Below the pieces are notes generated by a model, which saw nothing but the letters and a program-made list of their open reading frames with translations, was not told the DNA's origin and searched no databases. From Microbacterium trichothecenolyticum (GTDB lineage: Bacteria > Actinomycetota > Actinomycetes > Actinomycetales > Microbacteriaceae): a stretch of DNA of 64,000 nt. Position 1 is the first letter of the stretch; every line of letters starts with the position of its first letter. Positions 36,448 to 44,711 of this stretch are shown here, one piece after another. The translations under genes and the position numbers were made by a program. The stretch is from assembly GCF_030818955.1 (NCBI RefSeq), contig NZ_JAUTBF010000001.1:3658001-3722000 (forward strand), read 5' to 3'.

Positions 36448-37256
36448 TCGTTTCTCTCTGTCGGGGTATCGGATGGGGAGGGACCGCGAAGCGGACGGGG
36501 GTGAAAGGCCATGACGCGCGCGCCCGTGTCGATCTCCGTCGCCACGCGCGCCGTGACGCGGAAGACGCCGCCGACCAGGTCGGGGGTGAGAACGGCATCC
36601 GGCTGCCCGACCGCGACGAGGTGACCCTCATCGAGGACCGCGACCTCGTCGCAGAACGCCGCGGCGATGTTGAGGTCGTGGAGGGCGGCGATCACGGTCG
36701 TTCCGAGGCCGCTGACGACCCGCATGAGGTCGAGCTGGTGAGCGATGTCGAGATGGTTGGTCGGTTCGTCGAGCACGAGGATCTCGCCGTCCTGTGCCAG
36801 GGCGCGCGCGAGCATCACGCGCTGCCGCTGGCCTCCGGAGAGCCGGCGCACGAGGCGGTCCTCCAGATCGAGCACGTCGGCGGTGCGCAGCGCCTCCGTG
36901 ACGATCCGGCGGTCGTCGTCGGTGTCGCGGCTGAAGGGCGCGTGATGCGGAGCGCGCCCGACCATCACGGTCTCGCGCACCGTCAGGTCGAACTCCGAGG
37001 GGGCGTCCTGCAGCATGACCGCGACCCGGCGGGCGAGGGTGCGCGGCGGCAGCGTCGAGACGTCGACGCCGTCGATGCGTACGCGGCCGGCGTGCGGCCG
37101 GCGGCCCGTGAACAGGGTGCGCAGCAGGGTCGACTTGCCGCTGCCGTTGGGCCCGAGCAGGCCGAGGATCCGGCCGCGGCCGACCTCCAGCTCGACGTCG
37201 TGCAGAACGCGCCGTCCGCCGAGCTCCACGCTCACGGACTCGAAGGACACCGTCAT
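36444..37256 (-). CDS. Siderophore-type ABC transporter ATP-binding protein
   Basis: A 270-residue FecE/FepC-like ATPase: Walker A GPNGSGKST (about 37-45), QDAPSEFDLTV Q-loop, signature LSGGQRQRVMLARAL and Walker B ILVLDEPTNHLD. It powers import of metal chelates with the permease encoded just upstream, which it overlaps by ATGA; the ATG at 37256 is thereby fixed. Confidence 0.92.
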   Translation of the reverse strand: MTVSFESVSVELGGRRVLHDVELEVGRGRILGLLGPNGSGKSTLLRTLFTGRRPHAGRVRIDGVDVSTLPPRTLARRVAVMLQDAPSEFDLTVRETVMVGRAPHHAPFSRDTDDDRRIVTEALRTADVLDLEDRLVRRLSGGQRQRVMLARALAQDGEILVLDEPTNHLDIAHQLDLMRVVSGLGTTVIAALHDLNIAAAFCDEVAVLDEGHLVAVGQPDAVLTPDLVGGVFRVTARVATEIDTGARVMAFHPRPLRGPSPSDTPTERNE

Positions 37257-38362
37257 CGGTCGAACCCCGCCCTCTCGCCGCCGCGTCGCATGAGCCACAG
37301 GAAGAACGGCGCCCCGACGAACGCGGTGAGGATGCCGAGGGGGATCTCGGTCGGTGTGGCAACGGTCCGCGCGAGGAGATCGGCCACCATGAGGAAGAGC
37401 GCACCCCCGAGCACCGCGACCGGGACCATCCGGCGATGGTCCGAGCCCACCAGCAGACGCGCGACGTGCGGGACCACGAGCCCCACGAATCCGATGCCGC
37501 CGCTCACCGCGACGATCACCCCCGTGAGCAGGGAGGCGATCACGAGGAGGATTGCGCGCACCCTGGTGGTGCGCACCCCGACCGCGAGAGCGGACTCGTC
37601 GCCGGCTAGCAGGGCGTTCATCGATCGCGAGAGTCCGAAAGCGGCGATCAGAGCGATCGCGAGCGCGATCGCGGGGATCGTCAGCGACGACATGGTGGCG
37701 GCGGACACGCTGCCGAGGAGGAAGAACATCACGCTGACGACGTTCTGCGCGTCCGTCGTCAACGTCAGGTAGCTCGTGACGGCGCTCAGCAGGGAACCGA
37801 GAGCGACCCCCGCGAGGATCATGCGGGTCGGTGACAGCTCTCCGCGCGTCCGCGCCAGGAGCGCGACGAGCACGCAGGACCCGACGGCTCCGGCGAAAGC
37901 CGCCCCGCTCATCGTCACGCCGAGGAACGCGGCGCCGCCCGAGACGATCACGAGCACGGCACCCACGCTCGCGCCCGAGGACACCCCGAGGATGTAGGGC
38001 TCGGCGAGAGGATTGCGCACCACGGCCTGCATCATCGTGCCCGCAAGGGCCAGCCCCGCCCCGGCGAGTCCCGCGAGCAGCGCCCGCGGCAGACGGAACT
38101 GCCACACCGCCTGATCCTGCAGCGGGGTGAGAGAGCCGTCCGTCATCCACGGCATCCCCGGCACCAGGTGCCCGATCACGAGCTTCGCGGCGTCGATCGG
38201 CGGCACGGGCACGGGGCCGATCGCGCCGGAGAGCACGACCGTCACCACGAGCAGGACGGCGCTGACCGTCACTGTCACCCCGAGCGGCACGACCCTTCCT
38301 CCCTGCCGCGCGGCGCGCGGGACTGTCCGCCAGCGCGCGGTGCGCTGCGTCGTCGCGGTCAT
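37253..38362 (-). CDS. FecCD-family siderophore permease
   Basis: A 369-residue permease with about ten TM segments and the family motifs NPLAEPYILGVSSGASVGA, LAGVALGSLLSA and GGIGFVGLVVPHVARLLVGSDHR. As a single gene it should form a homodimer, unlike systems with separate FecC and FecD. The ATG at 38362 overlaps the stop of the S9 peptidase gene by ATGA. Confidence 0.92.
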   Translation of the reverse strand: MTATTQRTARWRTVPRAARQGGRVVPLGVTVTVSAVLLVVTVVLSGAIGPVPVPPIDAAKLVIGHLVPGMPWMTDGSLTPLQDQAVWQFRLPRALLAGLAGAGLALAGTMMQAVVRNPLAEPYILGVSSGASVGAVLVIVSGGAAFLGVTMSGAAFAGAVGSCVLVALLARTRGELSPTRMILAGVALGSLLSAVTSYLTLTTDAQNVVSVMFFLLGSVSAATMSSLTIPAIALAIALIAAFGLSRSMNALLAGDESALAVGVRTTRVRAILLVIASLLTGVIVAVSGGIGFVGLVVPHVARLLVGSDHRRMVPVAVLGGALFLMVADLLARTVATPTEIPLGILTAFVGAPFFLWLMRRGGERAGFDR

Positions 38363-40044
38363 CGGATGCCTCCGCTCGTCACGTCGGCGGCGAACTCGAG
38401 CACCGTGAGACCCAGTGCGTGCAGGTCGTCGAGCGCGTTGGCTCCGTGCCCCGCCGATGGAGCGGTCCACATCCGCGCGGGCGCGCCCAGTCGCTGCAGG
38501 GCGTCGACCGTGCGGCGCGTGTCGATGGCCCGGACGCGGGTGTCGCGGCCCAGGGTGATCCCGAGGAAGGCGGGGAGGCCCTCGGCATCCGTCCGCTCCT
38601 CGACCAGAGCGAGCGGGGAGAGACGGCGGAGCCGGTTGCGGGATGCGGCACTGCCGTCGTCGCCGAACTCCGATCGCCAGCCCGCCCCGAGCGGGTGCTC
38701 CGCGAGCGAGAGGAGGTCGAGGGGCGCGGCCGTCGTCACGACGCCCGCGCAGAGACCGGGATGCTGGAACGCGCAGCTCGCGGCGACGACTCCCCCCAGC
38801 GACGCGCCGACGAGCACGAGGAGATCGGGTCGTGTGATCCCCCGGTCGATGAGGGCACGCGCGATGTCGGCGAGGTCGTCGACCGCCTGCTGCTTACGCG
38901 CACCGCTGCCGGCCGCGCGCCACGAACCACCGCGCTCGCCGCCGCCGCGGATCTGGGCTGTCACGTAGGCGCCGCCGTGCGCGACCCAGGCGGGGACGGT
39001 GGGCTCGAAGACGGGGAGATGCGGAACCCCGAAGCCCCCGTAGCAGGCGAGGAGGAGCGGCCTCGGCCCGGAACCCTCGGCGGGTGCGGTGAGGTGGGCG
39101 GTGAGGGTCTCGCCGTCTCGCGCCGGGACATCGAGGCGGCGCGTCTGGCCCGTCGGCGCCTCGGGCGCGGCATCCGTCTCGGTGACGATCCGCGGCGGCG
39201 TGAGCGGGCCCTCGACGGCGAGATACAGGATGCCGTCGTCGATGCGCACCCCGGTGGTCGTCGACTCGCCCACCGCGGCGATGGTCGCCTCCCGTGCGCC
39301 CGTGGCGTCGACGCCCGAGACGACGGTCCGACCGTCGCGGACCCCCAGGATGACGATGCGGTCGTCGGCGACGGTGACATCGGTGATCCGCAGCGAGTCG
39401 TCGCGACGCGTCCAGCGGGTCGTGCCGGAGCAAGCGAGAGCGTCCACCCCGTCCGCGTGCCAGACGAGCACGCCGTCGGTGAGCGGGAAGGCGCCGTGCA
39501 ACGCGTTCCATCGCCCGAGCTGTCGTCCCGTGGCGCGATCGAACAGGCTCGTGCCCTGGCCGCGCGTCGTGCGGGCGAGCAGCCCGCGCGTGCCGCCGGG
39601 GAACAGGCGGCTGCGATGAGCGGGTTCCAGGGGCGTGGACGTCCACGCGCCGGAGTCGACGTCGAGGGTGACGAGTGCGTCGTCACGACTGGCGACGACC
39701 TCGAGGCAGCGCGAGTCGTCGCTCCACAGCACGGTGTCGTAGCGCAGCCGGATCTCCGGATGCAGGCGGAGGGCGCCGGATGCCACGTCGACGATGCCGA
39801 GCACGGCGTCCTCGCTCGCGTCCGCGGCCCATTCGATCGCGATGTGCCGGCGGTCGGGGGACGGGCTCATGCGATGGATGTGCCCGTCCGGGGCGATCAC
39901 GGTGCGGCCGTCGGCATGCCGGAGAGCGGGTCGGGGAGTGCCCGCCGCGCGGTCGAGGACGAATCCGCGAACGGGCAGCCCCGGGCGGGGGTGGCGCTCG
40001 TGCGCGGTGAGCGCCTCGTCGAGCGCGTCGCGGAGCGCGGTCAT
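38359..40044 (-). CDS. Cytosolic prolyl-oligopeptidase-family (S9) hydrolase
   Basis: A 561-residue protein with an N-terminal beta-propeller-like part (about 30-330) and a C-terminal alpha/beta hydrolase domain: LLACYGGFGVPHLP, TAQIRGGGERGGSW, nucleophile motif GASLGG (Ser near 438) and SAGHGAN for the histidine. No signal peptide is present, so it acts inside. S9 enzymes cut short peptides after proline; relatives also open siderophore backbones. Inside a metal-chelate import operon it may hydrolyse the imported chelator to release metal, or act in self-protection or maturation of the adjacent RiPP. Overlaps both neighbours by ATGA. Confidence 0.8.
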   Translation of the reverse strand: MTALRDALDEALTAHERHPRPGLPVRGFVLDRAAGTPRPALRHADGRTVIAPDGHIHRMSPSPDRRHIAIEWAADASEDAVLGIVDVASGALRLHPEIRLRYDTVLWSDDSRCLEVVASRDDALVTLDVDSGAWTSTPLEPAHRSRLFPGGTRGLLARTTRGQGTSLFDRATGRQLGRWNALHGAFPLTDGVLVWHADGVDALACSGTTRWTRRDDSLRITDVTVADDRIVILGVRDGRTVVSGVDATGAREATIAAVGESTTTGVRIDDGILYLAVEGPLTPPRIVTETDAAPEAPTGQTRRLDVPARDGETLTAHLTAPAEGSGPRPLLLACYGGFGVPHLPVFEPTVPAWVAHGGAYVTAQIRGGGERGGSWRAAGSGARKQQAVDDLADIARALIDRGITRPDLLVLVGASLGGVVAASCAFQHPGLCAGVVTTAAPLDLLSLAEHPLGAGWRSEFGDDGSAASRNRLRRLSPLALVEERTDAEGLPAFLGITLGRDTRVRAIDTRRTVDALQRLGAPARMWTAPSAGHGANALDDLHALGLTVLEFAADVTSGGIR

Positions 40045-41249
40045 CGGCCCACCGGGTCGGTGAAGCGCCCGGGAGGGGCGGGCCACAACAGGTGCCCGCC
40101 CTCGTCGAGGGAGTCGGGCATGTCGATCGTGGTGAGGCCGCCCTCGTCGTCGACGAGATGGATGACGCCGTCGCCGCCCGCTGTCACGGCGATGATGCCG
40201 GAGCGGGGATCGATCGCGACCGCTCGCCTGTGCGCGGGGCGCCCGTCGACGCCGTCCCACGGCATGCGGCCCGGGTGCGGCGGTGAGCCGAGCGGGGGGA
40301 GGGGAACCACTCGGGCGATGCGCCCCCTCACGCGGTCGATCACGACGAGGGCGTCGCCGTCGGGATGGATCACGGTGGTGGCGGCGATCCCCTGGGCCAG
40401 TGCGAAGCGGAAGACGAGGCCGTTCGGCAGCGGCACGGTGCGTGCGGCACCCGAGTGAAGGTCGATCTCGGCGAAGACGTTGGTCCACTCCGTCCAGCGC
40501 GACGGGTTCGTCGGGCCGCCGCGGAGCACGCCCGTCGCGTTCCCGGTGTCACTCGCGCGGCGCAGGTAGTAGGCGCGTCCGTCCGCGGGCCAGGGGATCA
40601 CGCCAAGGGCGTGCGGGGCGCCGTCGTCGATCGCGAACCTCTCCAGACCGCGCCCCGTGGCGACGCCGACGACACCCGTCTCGTGGTCGACCACGTCGCC
40701 GTGCCCGTCGTCGGCGAGGTCATCGCACACGCTGCCACGCAGTACGGGCACGTGCGCACCGAGGTCGAGAGCGCTCGCGAGCGGTATCGCCTCGATCGCG
40801 CCGGGATCGCGGTGGCGCAGCACGATCGTCGGCCGCCCGGTCGCCCGGTCCGGCGCTATCACGACGCCGGGCTCACCGGTGCGGGTTCGGAACCGCACGG
40901 AGGAGTCGCGAGCGAGATCGACGACCGTCACGACATCGTTCCACGCGTCGTCGTTCGCGCCGAGCCCGGGGGTGACGACGACCTGGGATCCGTCCGCCGA
41001 GGCGGCGAGGTGCTCGGCGGGGATCGCGATCGGGATGCGACGGATGCCATCCGGACCGCAGACGACGAGAGCACCGCCGCGGTCGTCCGCGAACGCCCAG
41101 GAGTCTCGCGCCTCGGGAGGGAGCACGAGGAAACCGGCGTGCTCGGCGAGCAGGGCGTCCGAGGCGACGACATGCCGAGAGTCCCCGTCGAGGGAGAAAA
41201 CGGTTCCTGCCCGGTGATCGGCGGCGAGAAGAGCAGTCCCTGAGAGCAT
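40041..41249 (-). CDS. Beta-propeller-like protein, unknown, first gene of the metal-uptake operon
   Basis: A 402-residue protein without a signal peptide. Repeating short strands with turn motifs such as DHRAGTVFSLDGDS, DRATGRPTIVL and DPRSGIIAVTAGGDGVIHLVDDE suggest a seven-bladed propeller. No catalytic motif is seen. It resembles the N-terminal part of its S9 neighbour, so the two may form a complex, or it may bind the peptide or chelate. The ATG at 41249 lies 7 nt after a minus-strand TAGCAT box, making it leaderless, and just downstream of the Fur-like palindrome. Confidence 0.65.
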   Translation of the reverse strand: MLSGTALLAADHRAGTVFSLDGDSRHVVASDALLAEHAGFLVLPPEARDSWAFADDRGGALVVCGPDGIRRIPIAIPAEHLAASADGSQVVVTPGLGANDDAWNDVVTVVDLARDSSVRFRTRTGEPGVVIAPDRATGRPTIVLRHRDPGAIEAIPLASALDLGAHVPVLRGSVCDDLADDGHGDVVDHETGVVGVATGRGLERFAIDDGAPHALGVIPWPADGRAYYLRRASDTGNATGVLRGGPTNPSRWTEWTNVFAEIDLHSGAARTVPLPNGLVFRFALAQGIAATTVIHPDGDALVVIDRVRGRIARVVPLPPLGSPPHPGRMPWDGVDGRPAHRRAVAIDPRSGIIAVTAGGDGVIHLVDDEGGLTTIDMPDSLDEGGHLLWPAPPGRFTDPVGR

Positions 41250-41256
41250 GACGGCG

Positions 41257-41285
41257 ATGCTACTAGATATTGAGAATCATTCTCA
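41257..41285. promoter_or_regulatory. Fur/Zur-like palindrome between the uptake and RiPP operons
   Basis: TGAGAATCATTCTCA at 41271-41285 is a perfect 7-1-7 palindrome close to the Fur box core (TGATAATNATTATCA) and to actinobacterial Zur boxes. On the minus strand it sits just upstream of a -10 box (TAGCAT, 41262-41257) of the propeller gene. On the plus strand TAGGGT (41288-41293) follows it. One metal-sensing repressor could therefore control both divergent operons. The site does not resemble the DtxR/IdeR consensus. Confidence 0.75.
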
Positions 41286-41363
41286 TTTAGGGTCGATGAC
41301 GTTCACGACGGTGAACGCCGCTTCGCACCCGCGGAGTGGACGTAACGAGAGAAGGAGAAGGAA

Positions 41364-41462
41364 ATGGACAAGCAGATCCTGTCCGAGATCGAAGAGACCG
41401 AGCAGCTGGCGCACCTGTCGGCGACCCACTCGAACGCGCTCGTCGAGAACCCCTTCGAGTGA
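41364..41462 (+). CDS. Candidate RiPP precursor peptide (32 residues)
   Basis: A short gene with a strong ribosome site (GAAGGAGAAGGAA) at the head of the RiPP operon. The peptide has an acidic, helix-like N-terminal half (DKQILSEIEETEQLAHL, residues 2-18) typical of a leader. Its C-terminal part contains Ser19, Thr21, His22, Ser23 and ends ENPFE. There is no cysteine, so a YcaO enzyme could only make oxazol(in)es from Ser/Thr. The only proline is Pro30. A 13-bp hairpin separates it from the enzyme genes, a common way to raise precursor dosage. It was chosen by position, size and ribosome site; the core boundary is unknown. Confidence 0.7.
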   Translation: MDKQILSEIEETEQLAHLSATHSNALVENPFE

Positions 41463-41470
41463 TCCTCGAG

Positions 41471-41525
41471 GTCGCGTCACGCTGACGCGACCCCCGGCCG
41501 GGCGCCTCGCGCCCGGCCGGGCTTT
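41471..41525 (+). terminator. Double hairpin (partial terminator) after the precursor gene
   Basis: GTCGCGTCA/TGACGCGAC (9-bp stem, 41471-41491) is followed by CCCGGCCGGGCGC/GCGCCCGGCCGGG (13-bp stem, 3-nt loop, 41493-41521) and CTTT. It probably ends most transcripts after the precursor and lets a fraction continue into the enzyme genes. Confidence 0.7.
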
Positions 41526-41538
41526 CGGAAAGACATCC

Positions 41539-42342
41539 ATGCCTCACCACCCCCGAATCACCCCCGTGCCCGCAACCGGTGCCCATGTCGTCGCTGTCGA
41601 CGAGGACGCGCCGCTGCTGCGACTTCGCACCGGAGACCACGCCGCGATCGGCTCCCCGCCGTCGGAACTGCACGGCGTCCTCGACTCGCCTGCCCCGGGT
41701 GCCGCCGCATCCGCGTATCGGGATCGGCTGGTCGGCGAGGTCCAGGAGCGCGAGCGCGCCGACGACGAACGCCGCTGGCCTTCGGCCCGCCGCCGCATCG
41801 GCGTGGTGGGCACCGGCGTGCTGTCCGACGAGATCGCGCGTGCACTGGGGGCGTGGGGCGCTCGGGTGGGGAGGGGCATCTCCGCCGCGGAGGCGCGAGA
41901 TTCCGTCGCGCTGGTCATCTCGGTGTCAGACGGGGCGTCGGAGCGCCGCGATCACGCCGTGCTCGACGACCTCCTCGCCACCGGCACCGCTCGGTTGCGC
42001 GTGTACCGGGAAGGGGAGTGCGTTCTCGTCGATCCGCTCGCGGTCGATGTCACCGACATCACGGCCGCGCAGGTCGCGCGGCGTCGGATCGCCGCCAGCA
42101 CCGTGCCGGACGCTCTCGGCGCGTGGCAGCGCCACGGACCTGTGGCGGATCAGCCCGTGGACTCGGCGACCGTCAGCCTCGTGACGGCGCGCGTGCTCAC
42201 GATGACTCTCGCGTGGGCGCAGGACGACGAGGCGCTGCCCCGACTGCGCACCACACTCTGGAAACTGGTGCCCGCGCTCGGCCGAGTGACCGAGCACCCG
42301 GTGCTGCCCTACCCGACGCCGTACCCGGGAGCGGGCCGGTGA
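41539..42342 (+). CDS. E1-like / leader-recognition protein of azole RiPP synthesis
   Basis: A 267-residue protein whose middle has a nucleotide-binding-like strand IGVVGTGVLSDEIARALG (about 87-104). Its end VTEHPVLPYPTPYP is typical of the truncated ThiF/E1-like partners of YcaO enzymes. Such proteins bind the precursor leader and present it to the cyclodehydratase. CxxC zinc motifs of true E1 enzymes are lacking, as in ocin-ThiF-like partners. ATG 41539 follows GGAAAG. The gene overlaps the CocE-like gene by GTGA. Confidence 0.75.
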   Translation: MPHHPRITPVPATGAHVVAVDEDAPLLRLRTGDHAAIGSPPSELHGVLDSPAPGAAASAYRDRLVGEVQERERADDERRWPSARRRIGVVGTGVLSDEIARALGAWGARVGRGISAAEARDSVALVISVSDGASERRDHAVLDDLLATGTARLRVYREGECVLVDPLAVDVTDITAAQVARRRIAASTVPDALGAWQRHGPVADQPVDSATVSLVTARVLTMTLAWAQDDEALPRLRTTLWKLVPALGRVTEHPVLPYPTPYPGAGR

Positions 42343-43313
42343 TCCCGCCGCGGGACGCCCGCCCGCACGTCTGGCGCACCGACGACGGCGTCGCTCTGCA
42401 CGGCTGGATCTGGGAGCCCGAGACCCCGCGGGGCATCGTCGTGGTGCGCACGCCCTACGGCGTCTGGCGTCACGGGGACACCGCCCGCTCCTGGGTGCGG
42501 CGCGGGTACCGCTGCCTCGTGCAGGACGTGCGCGGCCGCCACGACTCCGGGGGCGAGTGGAACCCCTACCTCCACGAGCGTCGTGACGGCGCATCCGTCG
42601 TCGCCGCGCTCCGCGCCCAGGATCCGCACCTCCCCGTCGTGCTCTCGGGAGGGTCGTACGACGCCCACGCGGCGCTGGAATGCGCCCGCGACGTCGACGT
42701 CGACGCGCTCGTGCTCATGGTGCCCGCCCTCGGACTCGCCGAGACCGCCTGGGACGCGGAGGGTCGCCCCCAGCTCTTCGACCGCATCGGGTGGTGGCAT
42801 CAGCACGGACGCGGTCCCCGCTCGTTCCCCGCGTTGACGGAGGGCGAGCTGCACGCGCGGGTTGCGAGCGCTGAGCGGCGGGGCGTGGAACGGGCGGCTC
42901 GGGACTGGGAATGGGCGCCGGCCGTGCTCGCGGGGTGGCGGAGACTGTGGACGACTCCGCCCGTCGACCTGGACCGCGCGTACGGGGCGATCGACGCCCC
43001 GCTTCTGCTCATCCGCGGCGACGACGACTTCTTCTACGCCGATGCCGGGCGACTGGCCGCCGCGTGGGGAGCCGACGTGCACGTCGTCGACGGGCCGTGG
43101 GGCCATCGCCTCGGAGCCGACATCCACGATGAGGATGTGCGTGCTCGCCTCCGGGACTCGGGCGGGATCGGCGGTGTGCTCGATGCGTGGCTCGCACGTA
43201 CCGGCCTGCCCTCGGGAGTCGCCGGCACTCGCCATGTCGTGCCGGTGGGCCGACGATCGCGGTCCGCCTTCGAGCCGCGCTCCGGTCGCTGGCATCACGA
43301 AAGGACAGCATGA
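42339..43313 (+). CDS. CocE/NonD-family (S15-like) alpha/beta hydrolase
   Basis: A 324-residue cytosolic hydrolase: RTPYGVWRHGD, QDVRGRHDSGGEW, nucleophile in SGGSYDAH (Ser near 106), acid in RGDDDFFY and histidine in DGPWGHR. The family includes Xaa-Pro dipeptidyl peptidases and cocaine esterase. Within the RiPP operon it may remove the leader or trim the modified peptide; the precursor's single Pro30 would suit an X-Pro specificity. It is shorter than classical CocE, lacking the C-terminal jelly roll. Confidence 0.8.
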   Translation: MIPPRDARPHVWRTDDGVALHGWIWEPETPRGIVVVRTPYGVWRHGDTARSWVRRGYRCLVQDVRGRHDSGGEWNPYLHERRDGASVVAALRAQDPHLPVVLSGGSYDAHAALECARDVDVDALVLMVPALGLAETAWDAEGRPQLFDRIGWWHQHGRGPRSFPALTEGELHARVASAERRGVERAARDWEWAPAVLAGWRRLWTTPPVDLDRAYGAIDAPLLLIRGDDDFFYADAGRLAAAWGADVHVVDGPWGHRLGADIHDEDVRARLRDSGGIGGVLDAWLARTGLPSGVAGTRHVVPVGRRSRSAFEPRSGRWHHERTA

Positions 43314-44701
43314 CCCGCGACAGCATCTCGTCCCTCCCGCCTCTTCCCGTCGAGACCCTGGTGGACGCCGAGACCGGTGTCATCCGGTCGATCCGCGCGG
43401 TTGCGCACCCGGCGGGGGCTCCGCACCGCTACCTCGCGCTCACGGCATCCGTCTCCGACGCCCGAGCCCTGGGCGAGTGGCCGGCCGATCGGGTCTCGCT
43501 CGGCACGTCGTTCGGCGACCCCGCCCAGGCCCGGATCGCGGCGATCGGCGAGGGCGTCGAGCGGTACTGCGGCAATTGGCTCCCCGAGACCTTGCCGCAC
43601 GACGACCTGCGCGTCGCCACCGCCGACGAGCTGCGGGCGGACGGGCACCCGGTGATCGCGCTCGACGACCTGCCCCGGTTCGCCGATTGGCAGCTCGCCC
43701 GGGAGGGCTTCGCCTACCGGGAACTGGATGCCGCGACCCCCGCGCTCTGGGCACGGTGCCGGGATGCCGAGGGCAGGCCGATCTGGCTGCCCGACGCCCT
43801 CGTGCACCTCAACTGGAGGCAGTCGCGCTTCCGGCACCTTCCCCGCACGCACCACCTCAACTACGCCGGTATCGCCACCGGAACGAGTGTCGACGACGCG
43901 CGCGACCGCGGGATGCTCGAGGTCGTCGAACGCGACGCGCTCGAGGTGTGGTGGCATCTCGACGGGCCGACGTTCGGCATCGATCCCGCGAGTGTTCCCG
44001 GCCTGGTGGACGACCTGCGGGGCAGCAGCTTGAGGGTCTGGCTGGTGGCGATGCCGTCGGAGTTCGCTCCCGCGATCGCGGCCCTCGTACACGACGCGGA
44101 TCGCGGGCTGTACGCCGCGGGCTTCTCCGTCGCGCTCGACCCCGCGAAGGCGGCACGCAAGGCCGTGCTCGAAGCGGTCCACACGTGGATCTACACCCAG
44201 GGCTGCACGGATGCCGACGGGTGGGTCTTCCGCGCCGTGCAGGCCGGGGTCATGGCGAAGGGGCTGATGCTGGACTTCCGCCCCGACGCCGACTACCTCA
44301 CCGCGGCCGGCCCGCAGTTCGAGCGGGTGATCGATCTCGGAGCCCATGTCCAGGTCTGGCTCGATCCCGCCGTTCACGGCGAGGCGCGGCGGTTCACCGA
44401 TCCCGCGCTCGGGGTGCGACCGCTCAGCGCCGTGCCCGCGGTCACGATGGCCGAGGTTCACGACCGACTGCGTCGGCGGGGCCATCGCGTGCTCACGCGC
44501 GACCTCACCACCGCGGATGTGCGCCGCACCCCGCTGCGGGTCGTGCGCACATTCGTCACGGGGCTCGTGCCCAATGCTCCGGCGGCCTTCTCGTACCTCG
44601 GGATGCCGCGACTGCGCGACGCGGCGCACGAGCGAGGGTGGCGCGCGGCCTGGAGCGGCGGACCCGAGGATTTCACGCTCCTGCCCGCGCCCCACATGTG
44701 A
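43310..44701 (+). CDS. YcaO-domain cyclodehydratase
   Basis: A 463-residue YcaO protein. ATP-binding motifs are visible: AAIGEGVERY (residues 77-86, with Glu81, Glu84 and Arg85) and MLEVVERDALEVWW (202-215, Glu207-Arg208-Asp209). The C-terminus LLPAPHM is a short version of the proline-rich tail of azoline-forming YcaO enzymes. These enzymes phosphorylate the amide backbone and cyclise Ser, Thr or Cys side chains to azolines. No TfuA partner is present, so thioamidation is less likely. ATG 43310 follows GAAAGGA and overlaps the preceding stop by ATGA. Confidence 0.88.
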   Translation: MTRDSISSLPPLPVETLVDAETGVIRSIRAVAHPAGAPHRYLALTASVSDARALGEWPADRVSLGTSFGDPAQARIAAIGEGVERYCGNWLPETLPHDDLRVATADELRADGHPVIALDDLPRFADWQLAREGFAYRELDAATPALWARCRDAEGRPIWLPDALVHLNWRQSRFRHLPRTHHLNYAGIATGTSVDDARDRGMLEVVERDALEVWWHLDGPTFGIDPASVPGLVDDLRGSSLRVWLVAMPSEFAPAIAALVHDADRGLYAAGFSVALDPAKAARKAVLEAVHTWIYTQGCTDADGWVFRAVQAGVMAKGLMLDFRPDADYLTAAGPQFERVIDLGAHVQVWLDPAVHGEARRFTDPALGVRPLSAVPAVTMAEVHDRLRRRGHRVLTRDLTTADVRRTPLRVVRTFVTGLVPNAPAAFSYLGMPRLRDAAHERGWRAAWSGGPEDFTLLPAPHM

Positions 44702-44711
44702 GGCGGACGAC

